Program-made: the position numbers and the translations under genes
From: an uncultured Eggerthella sp.
GTDB lineage: Bacteria; Actinomycetota; Coriobacteriia; Coriobacteriales; Eggerthellaceae
Direction: 5' to 3'
Length of the DNA: 25,190 nt
Assembly (NCBI GenBank): GCA_900548955.1
Contig: URMQ01000010.1
Span: forward strand, 1-25,190
Part shown: positions 7,805-15,557 of the stretch, piece after piece
Layout of the letters: each line of letters opens with the position of its first letter
How positions within the stretch are numbered: the first letter of the stretch is position 1
The notes under the pieces: generated by a model
Databases searched by the model: none
What the model was told of the DNA's origin: nothing
The model's input: only the letters and a program-made list of their open reading frames with translations

Positions 7805-8671
7805 TTAGTCTTCATCCTGTTCATGAACGATGATGGTAGGAATCTCAAGACGAGAAAGAACACCAAACGTTACCGAACCAAAAAGTGCGCGGCTAACGCG
7901 AGAACGAGCGTGAGTGCCCAGAAGCAGCATACGCTTGCCCTTTGCACATTCCATAATTACCTGAGTAGGCGAAGAGCCTTCAACAGAGCGACCCGTTACT
8001 TCAAGTTCTGGATACTTTTCTTTAATCTGAGCAATCAGGGTATCCAACTTACGCTGGAACATTTCGCCTACCGGCTGCAAGCCACCACCCATCACTTCAG
8101 CAGAACGGGAAAGAAGCGTTGGTACACCCCATGCAGAAACCAACTCTAGAGGCTCATTGAAAGCAAGTGCCATGTTAACACCCATAACTACTGCGTCATT
8201 GCTCGTATCGTCAGGGCCAACACCAACAATAATGCCACGACCACTATGATCTACTACATAGTCAGAAGGGATAACTGCTGTTGCGGTCCTAGAGCCAGTA
8301 GCAACACGCAAACCTTTTGCACCAAATACACGCTCACCAACTGTCCTGTTGTGATGAGAACCAAGTACAACAATATCGTGATCTTCGGAAGCGGCTATCA
8401 AAGCCTCAACAATGTCACCTCTACCAACGGTGGTATTAACCGTAAGGTTTGGATAGTTTTCAACAATATGCTCCTGCGCTAAGCCCAAAACATTATCTAC
8501 TGCAGTTTGCAAAATCTTTTCATCAGATCCAGCCAGACGAACTGAGCCTGGATCAATAATAGCAAGCAAAGTTACCTGAGAACCTTCAGTCTTGTTTGCC
8601 AAGGCGGTAGCCCAATCCAGTGCGCACTGGCTGCGGTCGCTGCCGTCAATACCTACGAGAATGTTTTTCAT
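7805..8671 (-). CDS. Tandem universal stress protein (two UspA domains)
   Basis: A 288-aa cytoplasmic protein with two UspA domains: residues about 1-140 (KNILVGIDGSDRSQCALDWA at the start) and about 150-288 (GRGIIVGVGPDDTSNDAV at the start). The ATP-binding signature Gx2Gx9G(S/T) has the right spacing but is altered in both halves. Half one reads G-S-H-H, nine residues, then G-A. Half two reads G-T-H-A, nine residues, then G-S. Nucleotide binding may therefore be weak or changed. The frame opens at a TTG three codons earlier, but the ATG at 8671 is better placed, with AGGAAAGG 9 bases upstream. It is the last gene of the pit block, 23 bases after the small membrane protein, and is followed by a terminator hairpin. 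The link to phosphate transport is inferred from position. Confidence 0.88.
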   Translation of the reverse strand: MKNILVGIDGSDRSQCALDWATALANKTEGSQVTLLAIIDPGSVRLAGSDEKILQTAVDNVLGLAQEHIVENYPNLTVNTTVGRGDIVEALIAASEDHDIVVLGSHHNRTVGERVFGAKGLRVATGSRTATAVIPSDYVVDHSGRGIIVGVGPDDTSNDAVVMGVNMALAFNEPLELVSAWGVPTLLSRSAEVMGGGLQPVGEMFQRKLDTLIAQIKEKYPELEVTGRSVEGSSPTQVIMECAKGKRMLLLGTHARSRVSRALFGSVTFGVLSRLEIPTIIVHEQDED

Positions 8672-8694
8672 GGTATTCAACCTTTCCTAACAGC

Positions 8695-8922
8695 CTAGTG
8701 GAACATTGGAATCATGAGCCACAACGCAAACAGAACAACCACAACGCAAGCAGCAAAACAAGCAACGGACGCAATACGAGAGCCCATAAAACCATTACCT
8801 TCTTGTTCAGCTGCTGCACTGCGAGCCCACAAACGAAGGCCCGTTGCATACATAGTGCCAATACCGCCTGCAATTACTACGGCAACAACAAGTACCGTAA
8901 CGAAATTAATTACTTCTTCCAT
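8695..8922 (-). CDS. 75-aa two-helix membrane protein between pit and usp
   Basis: A short protein with two hydrophobic segments (about residues 5-27 and 49-72) joined by a polar loop containing LRLWARSAAAEQEGNGFMGS. It has a strong ribosome-binding site (GAGAGGGGA, on the minus strand) in the 14-base gap after the pit stop, and it ends 23 bases before the universal stress gene. That spacing indicates translation as part of one transcript. I do not recognise the family. Because it is locked between a phosphate transporter and a stress protein, a role as an accessory or regulatory subunit of the transporter is plausible, but this is only positional inference. Confidence 0.75.
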   Translation of the reverse strand: MEEVINFVTVLVVAVVIAGGIGTMYATGLRLWARSAAAEQEGNGFMGSRIASVACFAACVVVVLFALWLMIPMFH

Positions 8923-8936
8923 TACATTCCCCTCTC

Positions 8937-10097
8937 TTATGCCGTAGCCGCAGCTTGCTGGTTGTTGTCGAGATTGATCTTAACCTCAGTGCCTTCGTTA
9001 ACATTGAGAGAGTTAACAGGATTGCGACGAGAAAGACGGAAGATAACGATAGCGATAATAGCCGCCATCACAACAACTGCAGCAGTACCGAATACGTTGA
9101 TCTTAGCTACCGAACAAGCAGCTGCAGCAATAATGCCCGCTGCAGGGAAAGTAATCAGCCAAGCAATAAGCATACGACCTGCCACTGCCCAGTTAACTTC
9201 GTTGCCCTTCTTGCCTAAGCCAACACCGATAATAGAACCGGAGCAAACCTGAGTGGTGGAAAGAGCGAAGCCAAGATGAGAAGAAACCAAGATGGTGGTT
9301 GCAGAGCTTGCCTCTGCTGCGAAACCTTGAGGGGTGTTAATTTCTGTTAAGCCCTTACCAAGGGTACGAATTACACGCCAACCACCCATGTAAGTACCTA
9401 AAGCGATTGCGAAACCACACACAGCAACTACCCATAACTGAGGATCAGTGCCAGAAGGCTGAATACCTACTGCAATTAAGGTCAAGGTAATAATACCCAT
9501 GGTCTTCTGAGCGTCGTTAGTACCATGAGAAAGTGCCACTAAGCAAGCGGTAACAGTCTGACCATGACGGAAACCGTTTTCGATATATTTTTCATCCAAA
9601 GATTTAACAATGAAGTAAATAAGCTTGACTGCAATAAATGCCGCAAGGCCAGCAACAACAGGAGAGATCAATGCAGGAATAAGAATTTTCGTAAGTACTG
9701 CAAAGAAGTTGATACCCTGCGTACCTGCACCGACAATAACTGCACCTACAAGACCGCCAAACAATGCGTGAGAAGAACTGGAAGGAAGACCAACCAACCA
9801 AGTAAGCAGGTTCCAAATAATTGCACCGAGCAAACCAGCCAAGATAAATTCGGGTGCAATGGTTACTGCCTGTTCGTTAATAAGACCACCAGAAATGGTG
9901 TTTGCAACCTCGGTAGAAAGGAATGCGCCAATAAGATTTAACGTACCTGCAGCGATAACTGCCGTTTTTGGCTTCAGGGCGCCAGTAGCAATAGAAGTAG
10001 CCATGGCGTTGGCCGTATCATGGAAGCCATTCGTGAAGTCGAACGTAAGGGCCACAACAATAACAAGACCTACGACGACAAGAGTAGCGATATCCAT
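8937..10097 (-). CDS. pitA: PiT-family inorganic phosphate transporter
   Basis: A 386-aa polytopic membrane protein of the PiT family, which takes up metal-phosphate or phosphate driven by the ion gradient. The two inverted signature motifs are present: FDFTNGFHDTANAMATSI at about residues 20-36 and ALSHGTNDAQKTMGII at about 188-203. The helix with GLPSSSSHALFGGLVGA lies between them. It has about ten hydrophobic segments and a polar C-terminal tail (VKINLDNNQQAAATA). A GGAGG box lies 12 bases before the ATG, slightly far but clear. It is the first gene of a block with the 75-aa membrane protein and the universal stress protein. Phased direct repeats upstream suggest control by phosphate. The family was long thought constitutive and low-affinity in E. 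coli, so such repeats are notable. Confidence 0.93.
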   Translation of the reverse strand: MDIATLVVVGLVIVVALTFDFTNGFHDTANAMATSIATGALKPKTAVIAAGTLNLIGAFLSTEVANTISGGLINEQAVTIAPEFILAGLLGAIIWNLLTWLVGLPSSSSHALFGGLVGAVIVGAGTQGINFFAVLTKILIPALISPVVAGLAAFIAVKLIYFIVKSLDEKYIENGFRHGQTVTACLVALSHGTNDAQKTMGIITLTLIAVGIQPSGTDPQLWVVAVCGFAIALGTYMGGWRVIRTLGKGLTEINTPQGFAAEASSATTILVSSHLGFALSTTQVCSGSIIGVGLGKKGNEVNWAVAGRMLIAWLITFPAAGIIAAAACSVAKINVFGTAAVVVMAAIIAIVIFRLSRRNPVNSLNVNEGTEVKINLDNNQQAAATA

Positions 10098-10225
10098 ACT
10101 CTTCTTGTTCCTCCTTCTAATGGATATTTACCTAATTGTTTGTTACAAGTAATTCCGCTTTGTTTACTTGTTTGCTCCGTGATTAATGCGAGTTTTCTAA
10201 GCCGCCTCTCACGAATGCATACGAA

Positions 10226-10320
10226 AGAATAGCAAGGCAAATGTTAAAAAGTTGTAAGATGAGGTTAAGAATTGTTAATGATTGTGCAGTACTTAAAAAC
10301 GCAGGTTAAGAACGTGTTCA
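10226..10320 (-). promoter_or_regulatory. Candidate Pho box and promoter of the pit block
   Basis: On the minus strand, TTAACA-like hexamers recur once per helical turn: TTAACA (10278-10273), TTAACC (10268-10263), TTACAA (10257-10252) and TTAACA (10247-10242), with steps of 10, 11 and 10. Two more upstream (TTAACC 10309-10304 and TGAACA 10320-10315) keep nearly the same phase. The last repeat ends 10 bases before TATTCT (10231-10226), an extended -10 preceded by TGC. PhoB/PhoP sites are direct repeats of this kind and spacing that replace the -35 box. The predicted transcript start is near 10219, giving a leader of about 120 bases. The rest of the 375-base gap (10098-10472) is A+T rich with no gene or clear terminator. 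Confidence 0.6.
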
Positions 10321-10472
10321 CGCCATACTAAACCATTACGATAAATATTGATTTTGATTTTATTTAATAATTTTAGGAAATAAGACAATAGCCAAACACG
10401 CTAGTTCGCTTTTAACAATTCGCGGATCTTTTTTAAGAATCATGCGACTTTCTTATTTGGCTTTATTCTTTC

Positions 10473-11759
10473 TTATTTAACCTTGTTGGAACTTTGCTTG
10501 TTAAATTCACGTGCCGCACGCCTGTCGAGCACAATATACAATCCCACAATTACAACAGCAGCCAAGACCATCATTACGAGCAAAGTTAAATACGAGCTGA
10601 GATATGTTCCTGTTGCCTCCATGATAAAACCTGGCAAAAACGTAAAGATAAACCCACCTAAAGCGTAGGCAATCTGAAAATTCTTAATGGTCTTAACCTG
10701 CTGGCCACGAGGAGCCAATTCGATTGACCAGATAGAAATACCTACCGTACCAAGCGCAAGCCCTAAGCTGTAGAGTACAACACCTGATAATGCCAGATCG
10801 GGATTACCCATATCAGACAAACAAAGCAAAATCATTCCAACAATAAACAAGCAAAAGAATGCAAATGATCCTTTACAGGTTCCTGCTTTATCAAAAATCA
10901 TTCCCATAAAGAATTTAGAGAGAGTCAAACAAGCACCACTGACAGACACCAACAAGGCAGCATATTCTGTAGTAAATCCTTCTGAAGTAAATAGAACCGC
11001 CAAATAATTTGAACCGCCCACAGAAACGCTACCAATAAATACCATCGCAATAAATACCACGGGCACCATTTTAGAAGGAAGATTTCTGTTAATGCGGGTA
11101 TTCGATTTCTTCTGGTTTTCCTTTTGTTCTAGCTTCGGATCAACATAAGCACTTAAACCTATATCTTCAGGCTTGTTTCTAAGTAAAACATATAAAAGGA
11201 TGCCATCAATAAGCGCCAACGAACCCTCTGCAGCAAAAGCACTTGAAAGAGATAAGGCACTTTCCAGCGCTACAACAGCCGGAGGAATAACAACCGCGGC
11301 AACACCTGATCCAACAGCAGCTATACCAGCTGCTGTTGCCACATGATCTTTAAACCACCGGCCAATAAGCATAGTGGATGCCACCATACCACCAAGTCCA
11401 TATCCAAGACCTGTTAAGACCGATCCTGCGCAAAGTCCAATAAAATTTGACGTACTAAGCGCATACGTAATGAAGCCAGCACCTACCAAAAACGACGCAA
11501 GAGCAACACCTTTTCTGCAATCAAGTTTTTCGTAATAACGGGCAACCAAAAACATCGCTATGAGCGAAATAAACGTACGGACAGAGATAACAATTGAACC
11601 TCCCGAATGTCCAACACCAGGAAGTTCAACAAGATAAGGTTGATATACAGAAAATGAAGTGGAAGCCAAACCAATATTGGTAAACAACAACAAAAAGCAG
11701 CAGCCACAAATTACTTTTTCATAATGACGCGCTAGCGCAGAAAGCATCTCAAACACCAC
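10473..11759 (-). CDS. MFS transporter, OFA/monocarboxylate-like
   Basis: A 424-428-aa major facilitator protein with 12 predicted helices and a central polar loop (about residues 205-230: DPKLEQKENQKKSNTRIN). The pattern resembles the oxalate/formate antiporter and monocarboxylate group: an N-terminal helix with FTNIGLASTSFSVYQPYLVE, then LTGLGYGLGGMVASTMLIGRWF in the fourth to fifth helix region, and RNKPEDIGL after helix 6. The start is uncertain: GTG codons at 11759 and 11756 and an ATG at 11747 are in frame, and none has a clear ribosome-binding site. A terminator-like hairpin ends only 18 bases upstream of 11759. The D-2-hydroxyacid dehydrogenase gene precedes it on the same strand, so uptake or exchange of a 2-oxo or 2-hydroxy acid is a reasonable guess. 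Confidence 0.8.
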   Translation of the reverse strand: MVFEMLSALARHYEKVICGCCFLLLFTNIGLASTSFSVYQPYLVELPGVGHSGGSIVISVRTFISLIAMFLVARYYEKLDCRKGVALASFLVGAGFITYALSTSNFIGLCAGSVLTGLGYGLGGMVASTMLIGRWFKDHVATAAGIAAVGSGVAAVVIPPAVVALESALSLSSAFAAEGSLALIDGILLYVLLRNKPEDIGLSAYVDPKLEQKENQKKSNTRINRNLPSKMVPVVFIAMVFIGSVSVGGSNYLAVLFTSEGFTTEYAALLVSVSGACLTLSKFFMGMIFDKAGTCKGSFAFFCLFIVGMILLCLSDMGNPDLALSGVVLYSLGLALGTVGISIWSIELAPRGQQVKTIKNFQIAYALGGFIFTFLPGFIMEATGTYLSSYLTLLVMMVLAAVVIVGLYIVLDRRAAREFNKQSSNKVK

Positions 11760-11768
11760 AACAGTTTC

Positions 11769-11799
11769 AAAAACAACGGCAGGATCGCATGTCCTGCCG
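11769..11799 (-). terminator. Hairpin with T-run between dehydrogenase and MFS genes
   Basis: A perfect 8-bp GC-rich stem, CGGCAGGA (11777-11784) against TCCTGCCG (11792-11799), with a 7-base loop. On the minus strand it is followed by TTGTTTTTG, the form of an intrinsic terminator for the dehydrogenase transcript. It lies almost against the start of the next gene on that strand, so it may act as partial terminator or attenuator. Confidence 0.65.
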
Positions 11800-11838
11800 C
11801 AACAATTATTTTTATTTTACCGTTATGTGAGTATACGC

Positions 11839-12786
11839 CTACGAAACAAGATTGTTGGTATTTCCATCTAAATATGAAGCAATATTATCTGCAACGATTA
11901 CTGCTCGCTTTTGCATTGCTTCATTAGAAGCAAAAGCAACATGTGGCGTCACAATAGTATTTTTAGCATTGAGAAGAGGGTGATCAGAAGGGAACGGAGG
12001 CTCCATCTCTAAAACATCAATACCCGCACCAGCAATGAGATTTTCATTAAGCGCGTCTGCTAAAGCCTGAGAATCAACAATGGGACCACGTGCGCAATTG
12101 ATCAACACGGCATTCCGCTTCATTTGAGCAATTTCTTTTTTACCAATCATTCCTGTTGTCTCAGATGTTTGGGGAACATGCAGGCTGATTACATCCGAGG
12201 TTGAAAGCAACTCATCAAGCCCCACAAAGGTTACCCCTTCGATATCTTTTACCGTGCGAGAATAAGCAACTACTTCACATCCGAACGCAGCAGCAATACG
12301 CATGACACGCATACCAATAGCTCCCGCACCAATAACACCAAAGCGTTTACCCTCCAATTCGGGACCAACCAGACCATCTTTTGTTCCACCAAGACGTACC
12401 TTGGAATTAAGAATAGAAATATTTCGATATACATCAAGCAGCAGACCGAATACCAAATCCGCAACCGCAACAGTGGAATAGCCTGCGCAGTTTGAAACCT
12501 GAATTCCCTGTTCGCGACAATAATTCATGTCAACATGATCATATCCCGTAAACGCAACGCAAACATACTTCAGATTAGGATTCTTTTCCATAACAGAAGC
12601 AGGATAAGCAATATTAGAAACAACAACTATTTCCGCATCAGCACTGCGTTCGATAAGACTCGCTTCGTCTTCTTTACGGTCAGGGTAAGTAAGTAGCTCA
12701 ACGTCTTTATCCTCTACCGCGTTCAAAATTAAAGAACGAAGATCGGCATCAGGAATTCCAAGAGGCTCTAAAACGGCAATTTTCAT
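11839..12786 (-). CDS. D-2-hydroxyacid dehydrogenase
   Basis: A 315-aa NAD(P)-dependent oxidoreductase of the D-isomer-specific 2-hydroxyacid dehydrogenase family, interconverting a 2-oxo acid and an (R)-2-hydroxy acid. The Rossmann motif is GAGAIG (153-158). The catalytic set is visible: Arg233 in INCARGPIVD, the Glu of DVLEMEPP (about 260-262) and His282 in VTPHVAF. The residues after the cofactor-binding strand are VVAYSR (173-177), with no acidic residue at the usual NAD-ribose position, which hints at NADPH use. A strong AAAGGAG box precedes the ATG. Upstream lies an inverted repeat over a plausible promoter. Downstream, past a hairpin, is an MFS carrier. The exact substrate (lactate-like, hydroxypyruvate, hydroxyisocaproate and others) cannot be fixed. 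Confidence 0.9.
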   Translation of the reverse strand: MKIAVLEPLGIPDADLRSLILNAVEDKDVELLTYPDRKEDEASLIERSADAEIVVVSNIAYPASVMEKNPNLKYVCVAFTGYDHVDMNYCREQGIQVSNCAGYSTVAVADLVFGLLLDVYRNISILNSKVRLGGTKDGLVGPELEGKRFGVIGAGAIGMRVMRIAAAFGCEVVAYSRTVKDIEGVTFVGLDELLSTSDVISLHVPQTSETTGMIGKKEIAQMKRNAVLINCARGPIVDSQALADALNENLIAGAGIDVLEMEPPFPSDHPLLNAKNTIVTPHVAFASNEAMQKRAVIVADNIASYLDGNTNNLVS

Positions 12787-12822
12787 AGCGCTCCTTTCAT
12801 GTGCAAAGCATCAACTTTACCC

Positions 12823-12863
12823 ATAGTAAAAGAGTACCGAAGCATGAAAACCATACTTCGGTA
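12823..12863 (-). promoter_or_regulatory. Promoter with a 29-bp inverted repeat over the -35
   Basis: TACCGAAG (12835-12842) pairs with CTTCGGTA (12856-12863). Inside them, ATG (12844-12846) pairs with CAT (12852-12854) after one mismatch, around a 5-base centre. On the minus strand TTTTCA (12850-12845) could be the -35 and TACTAT (12828-12823) the -10, with a 16-base spacer. The repeat is thus centred on the -35, 49-77 bases before the dehydrogenase start, as expected for a dimeric regulator's operator. Confidence 0.5.
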
Positions 12864-12930
12864 AGCGCACGAAATATAACTAAGGAAGTCACGCCTAGGA
12901 GCAATTAACACCTGGCATTGACACCTGGAC

Positions 12931-13647
12931 TTATTTATTCTGATCGCCAGAATCCTGATTTGCCAATTGCTGTGGTTGACCCTGTTGTGCTGACTGCTCT
13001 GGTTGCTCTGGTTGCACAGGCTGCTGCGAATCAGTAGGCAACTGAGGCTGAGGTTGTTGTGGTTGCTGCGAGGGTGGCTGCACAGGTTGCCCTACAGGTT
13101 GCTGTGCGATGCCGCTCTGCGGCTGTATAGGCTGCTGAGGCATTTGCGGCTGATTAGGCATGCCACCATTAGCGAAACCACCAGGCTGCCCCGGCATAGT
13201 TTGACCAGACACATTCATCTGACCAGGAGCACCCTGATACATTCCAGGCTGGCCAGGCATGCCTGCCTGATAAGGAAAGCCTTGACCATATCCAGCAAAG
13301 CTTTTACGAATGCGACTAATAAGCCAAGCCGAAATAATGAAGCAAACGCAGGTAATTACTGAGAAAGTTACCGCTGCGCAAACCGCTGCAGCAACAGTCC
13401 AACCAAAAGCACCGCGAAGCTTCTCTGGCGTAGATAGTGCACGAAGCGTAAGAATACTTGCCGCAATACCAACTACGCTAAGCAACAGATATCCCACTGC
13501 TAAAGCAATAACTATATTCATGCCAAAAGATGCAGCACCGCGAATTTCTTCCTCACTCATAGAAGAATAGTCATACGAATTTGCTGCAGAATTACCATCA
13601 AAAGCAGCAGAACCAGAAGATTCAGCCTGTAATTCCTGAACAAACAT
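12931..13647 (-). CDS. Pro/Gln-rich membrane protein, downstream part of a frame-broken gene
   Basis: An open frame of 238 aa beginning at ATG 13647, which has no ribosome-binding site. The translation reads naturally as the continuation of the upstream frame (13622-13789) if one T is removed from the T7 run at 13652-13658, giving PDFFDMFVQELQ across the joint. This part holds an acidic extracellular-type segment (residues 1-40), helices at about 43-67 and 84-112, a basic stop (RIRKSF), and then a tail of about 120 residues rich in Pro, Gln and Gly with repeated PGQPG/QPQ units. Four short helices with this tail resemble the small DUF4064-type membrane proteins of Gram-positive bacteria; I hold that loosely. 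It sits downstream of the UbiB-like gene on the same strand. Confidence 0.6.
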   Translation of the reverse strand: MFVQELQAESSGSAAFDGNSAANSYDYSSMSEEEIRGAASFGMNIVIALAVGYLLLSVVGIAASILTLRALSTPEKLRGAFGWTVAAAVCAAVTFSVITCVCFIISAWLISRIRKSFAGYGQGFPYQAGMPGQPGMYQGAPGQMNVSGQTMPGQPGGFANGGMPNQPQMPQQPIQPQSGIAQQPVGQPVQPPSQQPQQPQPQLPTDSQQPVQPEQPEQSAQQGQPQQLANQDSGDQNK

Positions 13648-13789
13648 ATCGAAAAAAATCAGGATCTGAAAGCATTGATGAAGCAGACAATAGCAACGCC
13701 ACTAATGCACCACCAATTAGGGCACCCATAACAGAGAAAACAAGCGTAGCAATATTCACACCACGCACGATACGTACATCAGAATTCAC
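13622..13789 (-). CDS. Upstream part of the frame-broken membrane protein
   Basis: A short frame encoding NSDVRIVRGVNIATLVFSV and onward, with one clear membrane helix. It runs into a stop at 13622, after passing the T7 run. The ATG at 13804 is in frame, but it has no ribosome-binding site. The GTG at 13789 has AAAGGGG five bases upstream and is the likelier start. Together with the frame at 12931-13647 it would make one protein of about 285 residues with the first of four helices here. It lies about 40-60 bases downstream of the UbiB-like gene. Alone it would be a truncated 55-aa peptide. Confidence 0.5.
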   Translation of the reverse strand: MNSDVRIVRGVNIATLVFSVMGALIGGALVALLLSASSMLSDPDFFRYVCSGITG

Positions 13790-13847
13790 AAAAGCCCCTT
13801 TCATAGGATTGTAAACACCAAATTCTAAATACCAAACGCAACCTTAC

Positions 13848-15506
13848 CTACGGTCGCCGTGTTTTTCTGAGCATATCCCACGCCATCCAAATGAACAGCA
13901 AAAATGCCGAAACATATTCGACAAACGATAACACCGGCAACCCAAAAACACGCGGCATATCCACTGAAATAATCAAACTGCCACTAACCAATAAACCTGC
14001 AATAACTAAACTCATAGCAAGACGATTAGCAATTCGACTCACCTTACGAAGAGGTTCAGTTGAACCAAGCATTTCCATATTAACTTTCAGCTGGCCACGC
14101 GAAAGCATCCTAAACATTTCACCAGAATATTCTGCAGCTTTTAACATGCTTTTTACCGAAGCATCCAAAGAAACAATCGCCATCTTAATGCGTTGCTCTA
14201 ATTCTTCTTGAGTATTTTTAGAACGAATAATGTGGCCATTAATAATGTCAATCATATTAGTATTGGCAAGATACTCTGCCAAAGACCCTTCCATCGTTAC
14301 TATGCCGCGTGAAACCGCCGTAACCGAAGACGGAAGAGTTACTTTGCACTGCCTGGTAAGCGCCATAATATCGCTTAGAAGCGCACCAATATCAATATCT
14401 GCCACATTGGTAGCACAATAGCTTTTCAAAACATTATCAAGTTCCGCCAAAAGACGAGCATGATCAATGGAGGCAAGGTCGTGCTCTACCGAAAAGGAAA
14501 TAAGCGCATCTTTCAAATCGCTGGCATTTTGAGCCCCTACTGCTTCAATAATCTTGCTGAAACCCACGCGCTCACGTACTGAAAGCCTACCCATAATACC
14601 CAGGTCAAGATAAACAACCTTACCCTCATGAACAAACAAATTCCCAGGATGTGGATCAGCATGAAAGAAACCATGCTCTAAGATCTGGGTAGCATAATTG
14701 TCCATTACCTTCAGACCAATTTCATCCAGATCGTAGCCCAGCTCTTTAAGCCTTTTTGTATCACGGATAGAAATACCCTCTATGTATTCCATAACCAACA
14801 CCGATTCGGTGCAGTATTCCATATAGGGTTTAGGACAAGAAATAAAGACAACGTTTTTGTTCAGTTCAGCGAATTCCTGTAAGTTATTCGCTTCTTTGAT
14901 AAAGTCCGTTTCTTCTAAAAAGGTTGCCCAGAGTTCTTCAACCACATCGCGCAGATCAAGCATCTGAGTGTCTTTCATAAAGCGCGAGATATGTTTTGCG
15001 ACCGAACGCATAACATCAATATCTTGCGCCATTACCGCGCGAACTCCAGGGCGCTGAACCTTAACCGCTACCACATCACCATTAGTAAGTTCTGCCTTAT
15101 GAACTTGAGCAAGCGATGCGCTGCCTAAAGGTTTAGGGTCAATTTTGCGAAAAATATCATGGAAGCGACTGCCGTATACATCTTCTAAAGCAGCAAGCGT
15201 ATCTTCAAAGGGCATGGGATCGCAATCCATCTGAAGATCGGAAAGCGCGTCGCAATACGCTTGGGGCAGAATTTCTGATCGCAGTGAAAGCATTTGGCCA
15301 ATCTTTATAAAACTTGGACCAAGATCCACCAAAAAACTACGCAGCTGGTCTGGACTTAAACCTTCATGAACATGATGCTTGCGCATGAGCTTTATGATCT
15401 CATTCAAGCGACGCATCCTTGATTTACGACTTAAGCCAAACTTTTGATCAGGGTCAACTTCTGCCCCATCTCTAAACATATATTTCAGAAGCGAATTTTC
15501 CGCCAT
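13848..15506 (-). CDS. UbiB/ABC1 (AarF) family atypical kinase
   Basis: A 552-aa protein-kinase-like protein of the UbiB/ABC1 family, linked to isoprenoid-quinone or lipid metabolism through ATPase activity. The family signatures are present in order: KxGQ motif FIKIGQMLSLR (K68, Q71), Ala-rich loop PLGSASLAQVH (126-136), VAVKVQRPGV with Lys149, Glu199 in LEETDF, HGFFHADPHPGNLF (D284, N289) and YLDLGIMGRL (D301). Two hydrophobic segments at the C-terminus (about residues 495-518 and 525-545) anchor it to the membrane, as is typical. AGGAA lies 9 bases before the ATG. It follows the phasin-like gene by 51 bases, a pairing consistent with one operon. The target lipid or quinone is not evident from this window. 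Confidence 0.93.
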   Translation of the reverse strand: MAENSLLKYMFRDGAEVDPDQKFGLSRKSRMRRLNEIIKLMRKHHVHEGLSPDQLRSFLVDLGPSFIKIGQMLSLRSEILPQAYCDALSDLQMDCDPMPFEDTLAALEDVYGSRFHDIFRKIDPKPLGSASLAQVHKAELTNGDVVAVKVQRPGVRAVMAQDIDVMRSVAKHISRFMKDTQMLDLRDVVEELWATFLEETDFIKEANNLQEFAELNKNVVFISCPKPYMEYCTESVLVMEYIEGISIRDTKRLKELGYDLDEIGLKVMDNYATQILEHGFFHADPHPGNLFVHEGKVVYLDLGIMGRLSVRERVGFSKIIEAVGAQNASDLKDALISFSVEHDLASIDHARLLAELDNVLKSYCATNVADIDIGALLSDIMALTRQCKVTLPSSVTAVSRGIVTMEGSLAEYLANTNMIDIINGHIIRSKNTQEELEQRIKMAIVSLDASVKSMLKAAEYSGEMFRMLSRGQLKVNMEMLGSTEPLRKVSRIANRLAMSLVIAGLLVSGSLIISVDMPRVFGLPVLSFVEYVSAFLLFIWMAWDMLRKTRRP

Positions 15507-15557
15507 TGTTAAAAGTTCCTATCAAGCATAACAATGCCCAAAACAAGAACGACTCAG

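Noticed and set aside
8620..9252. A 210-aa plus-strand frame across usp, the small protein and pit
   Set aside because: It lies opposite well-recognised genes and has no coherent protein features.
12908..12928. Direct repeat ACACCTGG twice, 13 bases apart, at the end of the frame-broken gene
   Set aside because: It is short and sits beside a stop codon, with no promoter or known site arrangement nearby.
13647..13649. ATG at 13647 as an independent start for the Pro/Gln-rich protein
   Set aside because: No ribosome-binding site is present, and the sequence upstream joins in frame with a shift of one base in a T7 run.
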